From S141-55 sp964422065 (lineage in GTDB: Bacteria > Hydrothermota > Hydrothermia > WGAB01): DNA of 58,413 nt. Shown one piece after another: positions 34,136 through 42,500 of this stretch. Every line of letters starts with the position of its first letter. Position 1 is the stretch's first letter. The position numbers were made by a program, and so were the translations under genes. The notes below the pieces were generated by a model. That model was not told where the DNA came from. It did no database searches and was given only the letters and a program-made list of their open reading frames with translations. The stretch covers positions 1 to 58,413 of the forward strand of contig CAYQZW010000001.1 in the NCBI GenBank assembly GCA_964422065.1. Direction: 5' to 3'.

Positions 34136-35689
34136 TTAGGAGGAGATGGGGATCTTGAGACGCTGGCCGGGTTGCAAACGGCGGGGGTTACGGATTCCGT
34201 TCATCCGCATGAGTTCGCGGACCGAGACCTGATACCGCCTGGCGATCTCCGAAAGGGTGTCCCCCCGCTGAACCCGATAGGTGAGATATCCCGTCTTTTG
34301 CGGGTAAGCCACGAGCCGCTGCCCTGGATGCAACGTGTTTGTCTTCAGACGGTTCCACTTTTTCAGGTCCGAGACCGTGACCCCGAGACGTCGTGCGATT
34401 TCCCAAAGGGTATCCCCTCGCCGGACCGTTACGACGACCTTACCCTCTGAAGAGGGGTCCGGGGACCGGTCCGCCACAGCAGTGCCCACCGTTCGACTGC
34501 CCCGAGTTCCGGGTACCGGGATCCACAGGAGTTGCCCCACCCGTAGATATCGGGGGTTCCGGAGGTGGTTGGCCCGCGCAATCGCGTGCATAGACACCCC
34601 ATACTTGCGCGCTATGGTCCAGAGACTCTCCCCTTTCCGCACTCGGTGCAGCAACTTCGTCACCCACCGGGATCGCGGGGTCTTTTCCATGCCGGCCAGC
34701 ACTTGCGACACTGTCCCCTTCGGGACCCGCAGGTAGAAGTTCTTGAGATCCGGCGGCGTGGCCCATCGCAGGAACTGCGGGTTGAGATCCCGGATCACCC
34801 TTTCCGTGGTACCCGCCCATTCCGCGACCTTTCTGAGTTCGACCTGGGCCGGGATGAGAACAGAGTCGTAGACCCAGGGATCAGCCGTTGTGGAGTCCAG
34901 AGTGAGACCATAGGAAGCCGGATTTTTCAGAAGGAGCAAGACCGCGAAGAATGCAGGGACATAGTTCCGGGTCTCCCGCGGGAGCCGGCGTCGGACTTCC
35001 CAGAAATCGTCCCCACCAGTCCGTTGAAGGATCCTCCGAACTTTGCCCTCTCCGACATTGTAAGCGGCGAGCGCCAGGTCCCACCGCCCGAACGCGGTAT
35101 AGAGGTCCCGAAGATACGCAATGGCGGCCTGTGTAGACCGGATCGGATCTCGCCGTTCATCGACCCACCAATCTACTCGGAGCCCATATTTCCGGGCTGT
35201 CCCCCGCATGAATTGCCAGATGCCGACAGCCCCGGCCCGGGATCTCGCCCTGGGGTTAAACCCGCTCTCCACTAACGGCAGGTAAGCCAGATCCCTCGGC
35301 AGTCCAGACGCTTCAAAGAGACGGAGAATGACGGGCAAGTACCGTAAGCCGCGGCGATAGAACCGCTCCAGGGTGGCCCGACCCGGGCCCCGATAGAACT
35401 CCAACCATCGGATCACCGCTTCCTCGTCCTGAGGGACCTTGAGATGGAAGACCTCCAACTGGGCTTCCAGACGTCCCTGTTCGGCTCGTAAGATCGCTTG
35501 AAGGGTCGACTCCGGGATCGAGGCGCCAAATGCAGCCCCTTCCTCTAAGACCACCTCCGTCTCCGAAGGCAGGGAGTCCGATGGATACAGGGGGAGTTCG
35601 GGATCTGAAGACCCCGAATGGCGTCCATGCCACACGGGGGTACACGAGACCCCGATCAGGGCAAGAAGGAAAAACAGGTGGGGTTTCAT
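34136..35689 (-). CDS. mltD: membrane-bound lytic murein transglycosylase D with three LysM repeats
   Basis: A 517-residue peptidoglycan hydrolase that cuts the MurNAc-GlcNAc bond to give anhydro-sugars. A lipoprotein-like signal (FFLLALIGVSC) suggests outer-membrane anchoring. The SLT domain has catalytic Glu in YLPLVESGFNPRARS, then GAVGIWQFM and LALAAYNVGEGKV. Three LysM peptidoglycan-binding repeats follow, near residues 345-390, 410-455 and 470-515 (each beginning V-R/Q-x-G-D/E-S/T-L). It overlaps the upstream adenosine-specific kinase gene by 4 nt, so the two are one unit. The lipobox is loose (Gly-Val-Ser-Cys), as often seen outside Proteobacteria. Confidence 0.93.
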   Translation of the reverse strand: MKPHLFFLLALIGVSCTPVWHGRHSGSSDPELPLYPSDSLPSETEVVLEEGAAFGASIPESTLQAILRAEQGRLEAQLEVFHLKVPQDEEAVIRWLEFYRGPGRATLERFYRRGLRYLPVILRLFEASGLPRDLAYLPLVESGFNPRARSRAGAVGIWQFMRGTARKYGLRVDWWVDERRDPIRSTQAAIAYLRDLYTAFGRWDLALAAYNVGEGKVRRILQRTGGDDFWEVRRRLPRETRNYVPAFFAVLLLLKNPASYGLTLDSTTADPWVYDSVLIPAQVELRKVAEWAGTTERVIRDLNPQFLRWATPPDLKNFYLRVPKGTVSQVLAGMEKTPRSRWVTKLLHRVRKGESLWTIARKYGVSMHAIARANHLRNPRYLRVGQLLWIPVPGTRGSRTVGTAVADRSPDPSSEGKVVVTVRRGDTLWEIARRLGVTVSDLKKWNRLKTNTLHPGQRLVAYPQKTGYLTYRVQRGDTLSEIARRYQVSVRELMRMNGIRNPRRLQPGQRLKIPISS

Positions 35690-36171
35690 CCTTGCTTGTA
35701 TCCGATTTGCCGGAGAAAGGCCGTACGCTTCTGGATATCTTCCTCCCCTTCCACCCCCAACGGGGTCCCTCCATCCACGACGCCCAGGACCCCACGACCC
35801 TGTTCGGTCTCCGCGACAATGACCTCCAGGGGGTTGGCAGTTGCTGCGAAGATTCGAACCACCTCCGGCACAGACTTCACCGCATTCAACACGTTGATGG
35901 GGTAAGCGTTCCCGAGGAAGATGAGGAACGTGTGTCCGGCGCCGATCCGCTCGAGGTTCTGGATGGCCAGGGTCTCCAAGTCTGGATCGGTCCCCGTGTG
36001 TCGGATCAACCGAGGCCCGGAGGACTCACAGAACGCCAGTCCGAACTTGATGCCCGGAACACTGGTGACCAACGCCTCGTAAAGGTCCTCCACGGTCTTG
36101 ATGAAATGGGCCTGGCCAAAGATCAGGTTCACATCGTCTGGTTTTTCGATTTTGATGACGTTCAGTTCCAT
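35686..36171 (-). CDS. adenosine-specific kinase (DUF355 family)
   Basis: A 161-residue protein of the COG1839/DUF355 family, whose archaeal member has been reported to phosphorylate adenosine to AMP. Conserved features include VIKIEKPDDVNLIFGQAHFIKTVEDLYE, KFGLAFCESSGPRLIRHTGTD, GHTFLIFLGNAYPINVLNAVK and RIFAATANPLEVIVAETEQGRGVLGVVDG, which together span nearly the whole chain. It likely salvages adenosine in the cytoplasm. CGGAGGTG precedes the ATG. The promoter is at 36195-36223. It is coupled to mltD by a 4-nt overlap, an association with no obvious functional logic. The family is typical of archaea and thermophilic bacteria. Confidence 0.9.
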   Translation of the reverse strand: MELNVIKIEKPDDVNLIFGQAHFIKTVEDLYEALVTSVPGIKFGLAFCESSGPRLIRHTGTDPDLETLAIQNLERIGAGHTFLIFLGNAYPINVLNAVKSVPEVVRIFAATANPLEVIVAETEQGRGVLGVVDGGTPLGVEGEEDIQKRTAFLRQIGYKQG

Positions 36172-36194
36172 GGTGCACCTCCGGTCCTCCGTAT

Positions 36195-36223
36195 AGAGTA
36201 AACTCCAAATTTCCTGACTTCAA
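36195..36223 (-). promoter_or_regulatory. promoter of adenosine-specific kinase-mltD unit
   Basis: Minus strand: TTGAAG (36218-36223), 17 nt spacer, TACTCT (36195-36200). The start would be near 36188, leaving a short leader with GGAGGTG. Confidence 0.5.
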
Positions 36224-36250
36224 GGAAAAGCACGGCAAGAGGGGGAGCCG

Positions 36251-36709
36251 TTACCCCTTCAGGAAGTCCGAAAGGGCCTGATAAAGGGTGTCGAGATCGG
36301 GGATCTGTTGAAGGCCAGGGAGTGGAGTCTGCCAATGGACTGCAAGGACAGGCTTTCCCAGCCTAAGGGCCATTGTCACTTCGGTGCGCGTCCCGGGGCT
36401 TTCGCCCACCGCGACCATGAGGTCACAGGCCTGTGCCAGCAGATAGTTCCGGAACGGCCCCAGTCCGGTCGGCAACGCAACGCTCAGGTAGGGATTCCCG
36501 TCCGTCTTCGTGTGGGTCGGCAACAGGCCGATGCAGATCCCACCCGCTTCCTGAACCCCTTTGGCCGTGGCCTCCATCACCCCGCCCATACCGCCGTTCA
36601 GGACCACGACTTCAGGGTGTTTTCCAAGGAATTGGCCGATCTGATAGGCGCTTTCGTAGACCTGGCGGTCGGGTTGACTCGGCCCGACAACGGCGATCAA
36701 GGTGGGCAT
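36251..36709 (-). CDS. TIGR00725-family Rossmann protein (LOG/lysine decarboxylase-like)
   Basis: A 152-residue Rossmann-fold protein: TLIAVVGPSQPDRQVYESAYQIG at the start, VVVLNGGMGGVMEATAKGVQEAGG as the nucleotide-binding centre, GICIGLLPT, and CDLMVAVGESPGTRTEVTMALRLGKPVLAV. These match TIGR00725/YvdD-like proteins related to LOG cytokinin-activating enzymes and molybdenum-cofactor carrier proteins; the true activity is unknown. The ATG at 36709 lies only 12 nt after the 3' end of tRNA-Pro, and there is no Shine-Dalgarno in the gap (TCTTTTCTTCT). The gene may be read from the tRNA promoter and translated after tRNA processing as a near-leaderless message. The frame extends into the tRNA but with no family match. 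Confidence 0.85.
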   Translation of the reverse strand: MPTLIAVVGPSQPDRQVYESAYQIGQFLGKHPEVVVLNGGMGGVMEATAKGVQEAGGICIGLLPTHTKTDGNPYLSVALPTGLGPFRNYLLAQACDLMVAVGESPGTRTEVTMALRLGKPVLAVHWQTPLPGLQQIPDLDTLYQALSDFLKG

Positions 36710-36721
36710 AGAAGAAAAGAG

Positions 36722-36796
36722 TCGGGGCGAGTGGATTCGAACCACCGACCTCTTGGTCCCGAACCAAGCGCGCTAACCTGGCTGCGCTACGCCCCG
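36722..36796 (-). tRNA. tRNA-Pro (anticodon CGG)
   Basis: On the minus strand the 7-bp acceptor stem is CGGGGCG with CGCCCCG and discriminator A; the D stem is GCGC/GCGC; the anticodon arm is CTTGG-TTCGGGA-CCAAG with CGG at positions 34-36; and the T arm is GGTGG-TTCGAAT-CCACT. The CCA end is not encoded. This gene reads CCG, a codon used often in this GC-rich sequence. Its promoter is at 36814-36842, and the TIGR00725 gene begins 12 nt downstream. Confidence 0.95.
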
Positions 36797-37049
36797 ACTT
36801 CTACAGCCTCAATATTGTACACGGCTTTGGAAAACACCACAAGACCGCGATGCCTGTGCTGACCCCTCCCCTGGGAGACCGTCCAAGGCCAATCCCCAGG
36901 CCATGGTGTGCCCCTGATCAGTCCTCATCCCCGGTACATTTCATCGTTCTGTGTCCATCCGTTCCGTGGAATTCTTGGTCTTTCGACCGGTTGACCCCAT
37001 TTAGATAAGCCCCTTCAGCCCCCATCCCTCTCGTAAGAGAAGCAGGACC
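36797..37049. other. intergenic stretch upstream of tRNA-Pro
   Basis: About 250 bp. Apart from the tRNA promoter at its left end, no gene was recognised. A weak stem TCTC-GTAA-GAGA lies near 37029-37040, close to the 3' end of the TIM-barrel gene. Confidence 0.4.
36814..36842 (-). promoter_or_regulatory. tRNA-Pro promoter
   Basis: Minus strand: TTGTGG (36837-36842), 17 nt spacer, TACAAT (36814-36819), with the tRNA 5' end 17 nt beyond the -10. This gives a view of the housekeeping promoter in this genome. Confidence 0.7.
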
Positions 37050-38054
37050 TCAGGGGATTGTGGCGTTCTGTTTGACCTCCTGGAAGGCGTCGAGGAGGGT
37101 CTGCCAGACGACCTCTGGGCGGCCGGGTCGAATGTAGGACATCGCGGCCGTGGCCCGGAAGCTCCACGCCATCAAATTCAAGACCCCAGCGTCTACGGCG
37201 CCCCGAACAGCGTACCGGACATCTTCTTCGGTCCCTTCTGGGATCTTAAAGGCCTGAATCCAGATCTGGGGCTCCTTCTGGTGGGCAGTGGCCAGGGCTT
37301 TGACCCGTTTCGCAAACGTGTGGACATGCGCGTATACCTGGTCTTTACGCAAGCCTAAGACAACCCAGTAGGGGTCGGTTCCGATGATGTCCAGGGCTTC
37401 AATTTGGAAGAAGGATTCCCAATGCAGCCATTCCTCCTCGCGGGGGAGTAAGCAGAGAGAGGTTTTTAGCCCCAGGGTCTTGGCGGTCTCGGCGAGGTCC
37501 TGGATAAGGCGGCGGAGGGAGCGGAGACGGAAGGTCTGGACCTCCGGGGTCAGGATCTGGGGCATGGGCTCTCCGAATTCTTCTTGAAATTGGTGCTGGC
37601 ATACCGGACACCGGCAGGCCCAGGCCTCATGACTTCGTCCAAAGAAATGAGGTTCGTCTAAGAAGACGCCATCGGCTCCGATATCAGCCGCATGTCGGAT
37701 CCACGCTTCAAGAAATGTGCGGGTTTTCGGATGATTCGGGCAGGCTGCGGGGACTGGAGAGCCATCTGCACGCTGTTGGTTCGCCTCTCGTACTTCTGCA
37801 ACGAACTTTGAGAACGCTTCCCCGCCGAAGATGCCTGCAACTCCCCAGGGGTCGGCATAGACTTCCAGCCCATAGGCCTTGGAGCGCGATACGATCTCTG
37901 CCATGGTCCCCTTGTAGAACGTGACGTCATTCTCGGAGAAGGTATGCACCACGACGTCCAGCCCCGCCTGGGCCATTTCCTCCAGATCTTCGGCCACGTG
38001 ACGCAGATCCCGAACCCCAAAATACGAGACCCCTACCGTGATCTTTCGGGCCAT
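37050..38054 (-). CDS. putative TIM-barrel glycoside-hydrolase-like protein
   Basis: A 334-residue protein without signal peptide. The repeating beta/alpha pattern (KITVGVSYFGVRDL, GLDVVVHTFSEND, GLEVYADPWGVAGIFGG, IGADGVFLDEPHFFG, LGLKTSLCLLPREEEW, ALDIIGTDPYWVV, QIWIQAFKIPEGTE, GVLNLMAWSFRA) predicts a (beta/alpha)8 barrel. The Asp/Glu in VFLDEPHF sits at the end of strand 4, where clan GH-A enzymes keep their acid/base residue, and the last strands carry Trp and Glu. A Cys pair (CRCPVC) follows. I do not recognise an assigned GH family. The start at 38054 follows AGGAGGTG. It lies 17 nt after the DUF4139 gene, so both are probably one unit. Confidence 0.65.
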   Translation of the reverse strand: MARKITVGVSYFGVRDLRHVAEDLEEMAQAGLDVVVHTFSENDVTFYKGTMAEIVSRSKAYGLEVYADPWGVAGIFGGEAFSKFVAEVREANQQRADGSPVPAACPNHPKTRTFLEAWIRHAADIGADGVFLDEPHFFGRSHEAWACRCPVCQHQFQEEFGEPMPQILTPEVQTFRLRSLRRLIQDLAETAKTLGLKTSLCLLPREEEWLHWESFFQIEALDIIGTDPYWVVLGLRKDQVYAHVHTFAKRVKALATAHQKEPQIWIQAFKIPEGTEEDVRYAVRGAVDAGVLNLMAWSFRATAAMSYIRPGRPEVVWQTLLDAFQEVKQNATIP

Positions 38055-38070
38055 GGACACCTCCTGGGTT

Positions 38071-39366
38071 TTACCAGTACCAGCGGACCGTATATTGGAT
38101 CACGGTTTCCCCATGTGCGGGCACCGTGGGACGAAACTCCACGGTATAGGCATCCCGTTTTTGATAGGGTTCTGAACTCGACACGATTTCCCAATCCCCG
38201 TAAAACTTTTGGACTACGGTGACGGCAACTGGCTGGTCTTTACTGTTCCGGAGCCGGACCTCGCGTTCCTCTTCCCGGACCTTCTCCCGGATCTTTTGGG
38301 AACGGATCACGCGGGATTCCCCTTTGAGGTCAAAGGCATCCCCTACGTAGAGCCGGACGGGGGCTCCCTCCGGGACATGGGGGATCTGGTCTTCGCCCAC
38401 GAATATAGGTGTGCCCTCAGCATCGACCTGGAAGACCCGAACGATGCCGGAAGGCAGAGGTTGGCCGAGACCGGTCTCCTTTTTGTTTTCGAACTCAATC
38501 TTGATCTTGACCCGTTCGTCGCCCTCGTAGACATACACCTTTTGGGCGGGGACACGGTGGGGGGCCAGGAAGAGGAAGTGCTGGCGCTCGCCATCCTGGA
38601 TCGTGATGGGCCGGGGGAAGGGGTAGAGGTGGTACTCGAAGAAGGCCTGAGCACGCGGGGTAGGGGCTGCCGCCTTCCGCTGTTCCGCGTAAAACACGGG
38701 AGGCGGAGAAGTCAGCTGCGCACGGTGGATCGTTCCGGCAACCAATTGGAGAGTGGCGTCTTGGAAGGTTTTCCCTGAGGTGTTGGTGATCGTAACCCAG
38801 CCGGAGAGCGTCAGGGTGTCGTTCTGGAACTGGGCATCGTAATACGCTTGCCAGGAGAGGCCTTGGGTGAGGTAGGAGAGGTGTGCAGGTTGTGTGCCGG
38901 TGCGCCGGGAGACGACGGTCGCAAGAAGCGTTGCCTCACGGTCGGAGGGGAGAGAAAGTTCCGGGAAGTCGATCCGGGAAATTTCATCCTGGGCAATGAA
39001 ACTGGGATGCCCGTCAAGTTCAACGATCAGGCCACCGGAGGCGGTGGCCAGGTAGGTGGCTTCCAGGGTCTGACCGTTGGTAAGGGAAAGACGGAGGGGT
39101 TTCCCGGCCGACTGCTGGTACAGGGTCTGGAGGGTGAGAGAGGGCGTATGATACCGCTGTTCCAGGACCTGGGTGCCTGGGATCTGGATCCGGATGCTCG
39201 TCGGGTCAACCTGCAGAGGGAGGTCCCGAAAGATGAGGGTTTGCGTCCCCTTTTTCATGGCGACGGTTCGGGATTCCTGGACCAACGCCAGGTTCTCCTG
39301 ATATACCGTGACCTTCGGACTCACAGAAAGGATCACGAACCAAAGACTGCCGATCATGCCGGACAT
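38071..39366 (-). CDS. DUF4139 domain-containing exported protein
   Basis: A 431-residue protein beginning with a short export signal (MIGSLWFVILSVS) followed by KVTVYQENLALVQESRTVAMKKG, the typical start of DUF4139 proteins. The central and C-terminal parts show the family's beta-rich pattern: LSYLTQGLSWQAYYDAQF, LTLSGWVTITNTSGKTFQDATLQLVAG, FFEYHLYPFPRPITIQDGERQ and a final VPAHGETVIQYTVRWYW. Function is unknown; members are envelope proteins found widely among diderms. GGAGGTGATCC precedes the ATG, and TACAAT (39389-39394) may be its -10. It diverges from the C25 peptidase gene. Confidence 0.85.
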   Translation of the reverse strand: MSGMIGSLWFVILSVSPKVTVYQENLALVQESRTVAMKKGTQTLIFRDLPLQVDPTSIRIQIPGTQVLEQRYHTPSLTLQTLYQQSAGKPLRLSLTNGQTLEATYLATASGGLIVELDGHPSFIAQDEISRIDFPELSLPSDREATLLATVVSRRTGTQPAHLSYLTQGLSWQAYYDAQFQNDTLTLSGWVTITNTSGKTFQDATLQLVAGTIHRAQLTSPPPVFYAEQRKAAAPTPRAQAFFEYHLYPFPRPITIQDGERQHFLFLAPHRVPAQKVYVYEGDERVKIKIEFENKKETGLGQPLPSGIVRVFQVDAEGTPIFVGEDQIPHVPEGAPVRLYVGDAFDLKGESRVIRSQKIREKVREEEREVRLRNSKDQPVAVTVVQKFYGDWEIVSSSEPYQKRDAYTVEFRPTVPAHGETVIQYTVRWYW

Positions 39367-39513
39367 GGATCACCTCCATTCACACTTTATTGTAACCGAT
39401 TTTCTCAGTCCTCTGATGAGTCCAGGTTCGGGTGTAAAATACAGGCTCAAAAGCCAGGCTTGGTCAAAAATCAAAGAACTTGGGTGGTGTGAGGCCCAGG
39501 GAAGGAGTTGGGA

Positions 39514-42500
39514 ATGATTCTGAGGGTGTTGGTTCTTGCGGTGGTTGCTGGGACGGGGGGTGGCATAAAGGTGGAGGCCCAATCAACTCAGGTTACTCGG
39601 CTCCGGATTTCCGTGGTCCCCCACTCCCGGATCGCGGCCCTCGTGGCTGTCCCGGAGGGGAGTGTCCCCGAGGTCCGTATGGTTGAGCCGAAGAGCGCCC
39701 CCGGCCTTCAACTGGAGAGCCATCCCGTGGCCAAGATCCGGGACTTTACCGTGATCCCCGTCACGATCCGGGCAGATTCCCTGGACTCTGTGGCGGAGGT
39801 CGTTGTGGACGTACTCCATCCCGGCGGGGCGTACCCCAGGACATACACTCCGAGTTTTGAGGGCTTGTACCGTCAGGTGATTGTGAACTTTGAGGCCCTT
39901 TCCGTCTCTCCGGCCCCTCCTGTGGTGCTGGAGCACCCCGAGGGTGCCCGGTACCTCATCATTGCCCCGGACAATTTCGTAGGGGCGTTGCAGCCCCTTG
40001 TGGAGTGGAAGACCCAAAAGGGGATGCTGGCGAGGATTGTGCCCCTCTCGTTGACCGGGGCGTCGTCCGCGCAAATCAAGAACTACATCCAGACAGCCTA
40101 CGATACCTGGGAGATCCCTCCCGAGTTTGTCCTTCTGGCAGGGAGCGCCCAGCAGATCCCCTTCACCGGCACGGACAACTTCTATGTCACCGTGGATGGA
40201 ACCGATCCCTTGATCGACATCTTTGTGGGCCGGTTCCCGGCGAATACGGAGACAGAGATCGCCACCATGGTCGCCAAGACCGTAGCCTACGAGACGGTCG
40301 ATCCGGTATGGCCGGACACCCTATGGTTCGAAAGGGCCACGATCATTGTTCGCAACGATTATGATGATGACGATTCGATTTATTACGCGGACGCCCAGGT
40401 CGCCCAGACCTACCTCCGGCATGAGGGGTATACCCAGGTGGATCTTTTTGACCGTTTACATGGGAACACGGCGTCGGATGTCATCCTCAGTGTGAACGAG
40501 GGACGTTCGATCGTTTTTTATCGGGGCCAGGGGGTGGGCAACTGGTGGCCTCCTTTCGAAGTGAACCCCTATGGGCTCCAAAATGGATGGAAACTCCCCA
40601 TCGTCATCTCAACGACCTGTGCGACCATTGATCCCTACACCGGAAATGCCGCTGGAGAGCAGTGGATGAAGGCCGGAACAGCGTCGAGTCCCAAGGGGGC
40701 CGTGGGCTTCTTCGGCACCACGACCGTCCGAAGCCATGTCGCTCACTTACGGAGTGCCGTGGCCCAGGGGTTTTTCTATGCGGCCTTCGATACCCCCTAT
40801 GTCTCGACTCTGATGGAAGCCTGCGAGGTCGGCCGGCTGAACCTCCTCTTTACTTACGGGGACCTGACCGACTACAACGGCTTTCTCCTATTGGGCGATC
40901 CGGAATTGACCCTCCGCACAAAGGTCCCCCAACCCCTGAATGTCATGTATCCGAACGTGGTTCCCGTGGGTCAGGCTGACCTGACCTTCTGGGTCTCCGA
41001 TCCTAACGGTCTCCCCGTCCCCGGCGCCCTGGTGGCCCTCTCTCTGGATACCCTTTTTGATGCCTTTGGCTATACGGATTCCACGGGTTCCGTGACCTTT
41101 TCGGTAGATCTGAGTGTGCCGGGGTTCCTGGATTTTCAGGTGACCCGACGGAACTATTTGCCGTACCAGGATTCGTTGGCGATTATCCCGGAGGGGCCCT
41201 ATCCCGGTGAGGTCTCCTACCTCTTCCACGACGATCAAGGGAATGCCGATGGCCACCCAAATCCAGGTGAGACCCTCAGGTTGGACCTCAGGGTTATCAA
41301 TGTAGGAACACAAGACGCCCATAACCTTCAGGCAATCTTGCGTTCTCCCAGTCCTTCCCTTGTGCTTCAGGATTCCACGGCGTGGCTCGGGACCCTGGCT
41401 GCCGGAGACTCCCTCTGGATCCCCGACGCCTTCCGGCTCTGGATCCGTCCGGATGCCACAGCCGAAGAGCCTTTAGCCCTCGGCGTGGCCTTCGAAGCGA
41501 CGGAAGGTTCCTGGACCCTCCCTCTGCCTCCACTGGTGGTTTACGCCCCCAAGGCCGTTGTCCTGGGGTTCCGCCTGGAAGACCCTGTCCCAGGGGGCAA
41601 CGCCAACGGTCAGCCCGAGCCCGGAGAAGCCGTGAAACTTTACCCGATCTTCAAAAACACAGGCAACGCCCCCCTGGGGCTCTCCACCCTTCACCTCTTA
41701 CCCAACGACCACTATGGCACGTCAGACGGCCAGAGTTACCTCCTCTCCCTGAACCCTGGACAAACCGATACCCTCTCTGATCCCCTGGCCATCGTCATTG
41801 ATCCGTCACTGGTAGCAGGCACCGTACTCACCCTTCCCATTGAAATTCAGGGGGACGCGGAGACCTATGTGTATCGAGATACGACCTCGTGGGATCTTGT
41901 CATTTCAGGAGTGCCTCAAACCTCGTTGCCTACAGGGCCAGATGGGTATGGCTATTACATCTACGACGACACGGATCTCTCCTCCGGGAACGCTCCGCCC
42001 TTTGCGTGGGTAGAGATCGCCCCACCCGACGGGCCGGGCACCTTGATTCCGGAGATCACCGACCAAGATGCGGATACGGTGACCCTACCGCTCCCGTTTA
42101 CGTTCGTCTTCTACGGCGATACCTTTACCCAGATCGGAGTTGCGTCTAACGGGTTCCTCGAGCTCGGAGGCTCTACGTATCGGTTTGGCGCCAACGAACC
42201 GATCCCCCAGGCTGGTGGGCCGCGCGCCCTGATCGCCCCCTTCTGGGATGACTTGGACCCGTCCGTGGGCGGCGATATTTATCAATGGTATGACTCCGTC
42301 GGACACCGATGGATCGTGGAGTTCAAGGATGTGGAACATTACGGCGGTGGAGACCCAGAGACCTTTGAGGTCATCCTTCTCGATCCCGCATATGATCCCA
42401 CGCCGACCGGGGACGGTGAGATCCTGATCCTATACCAGGTCGTCTCAGACATCTCTTCGGCGACAGTTGGGATCGAGGACCCGACGGAATCGATCGGCAT

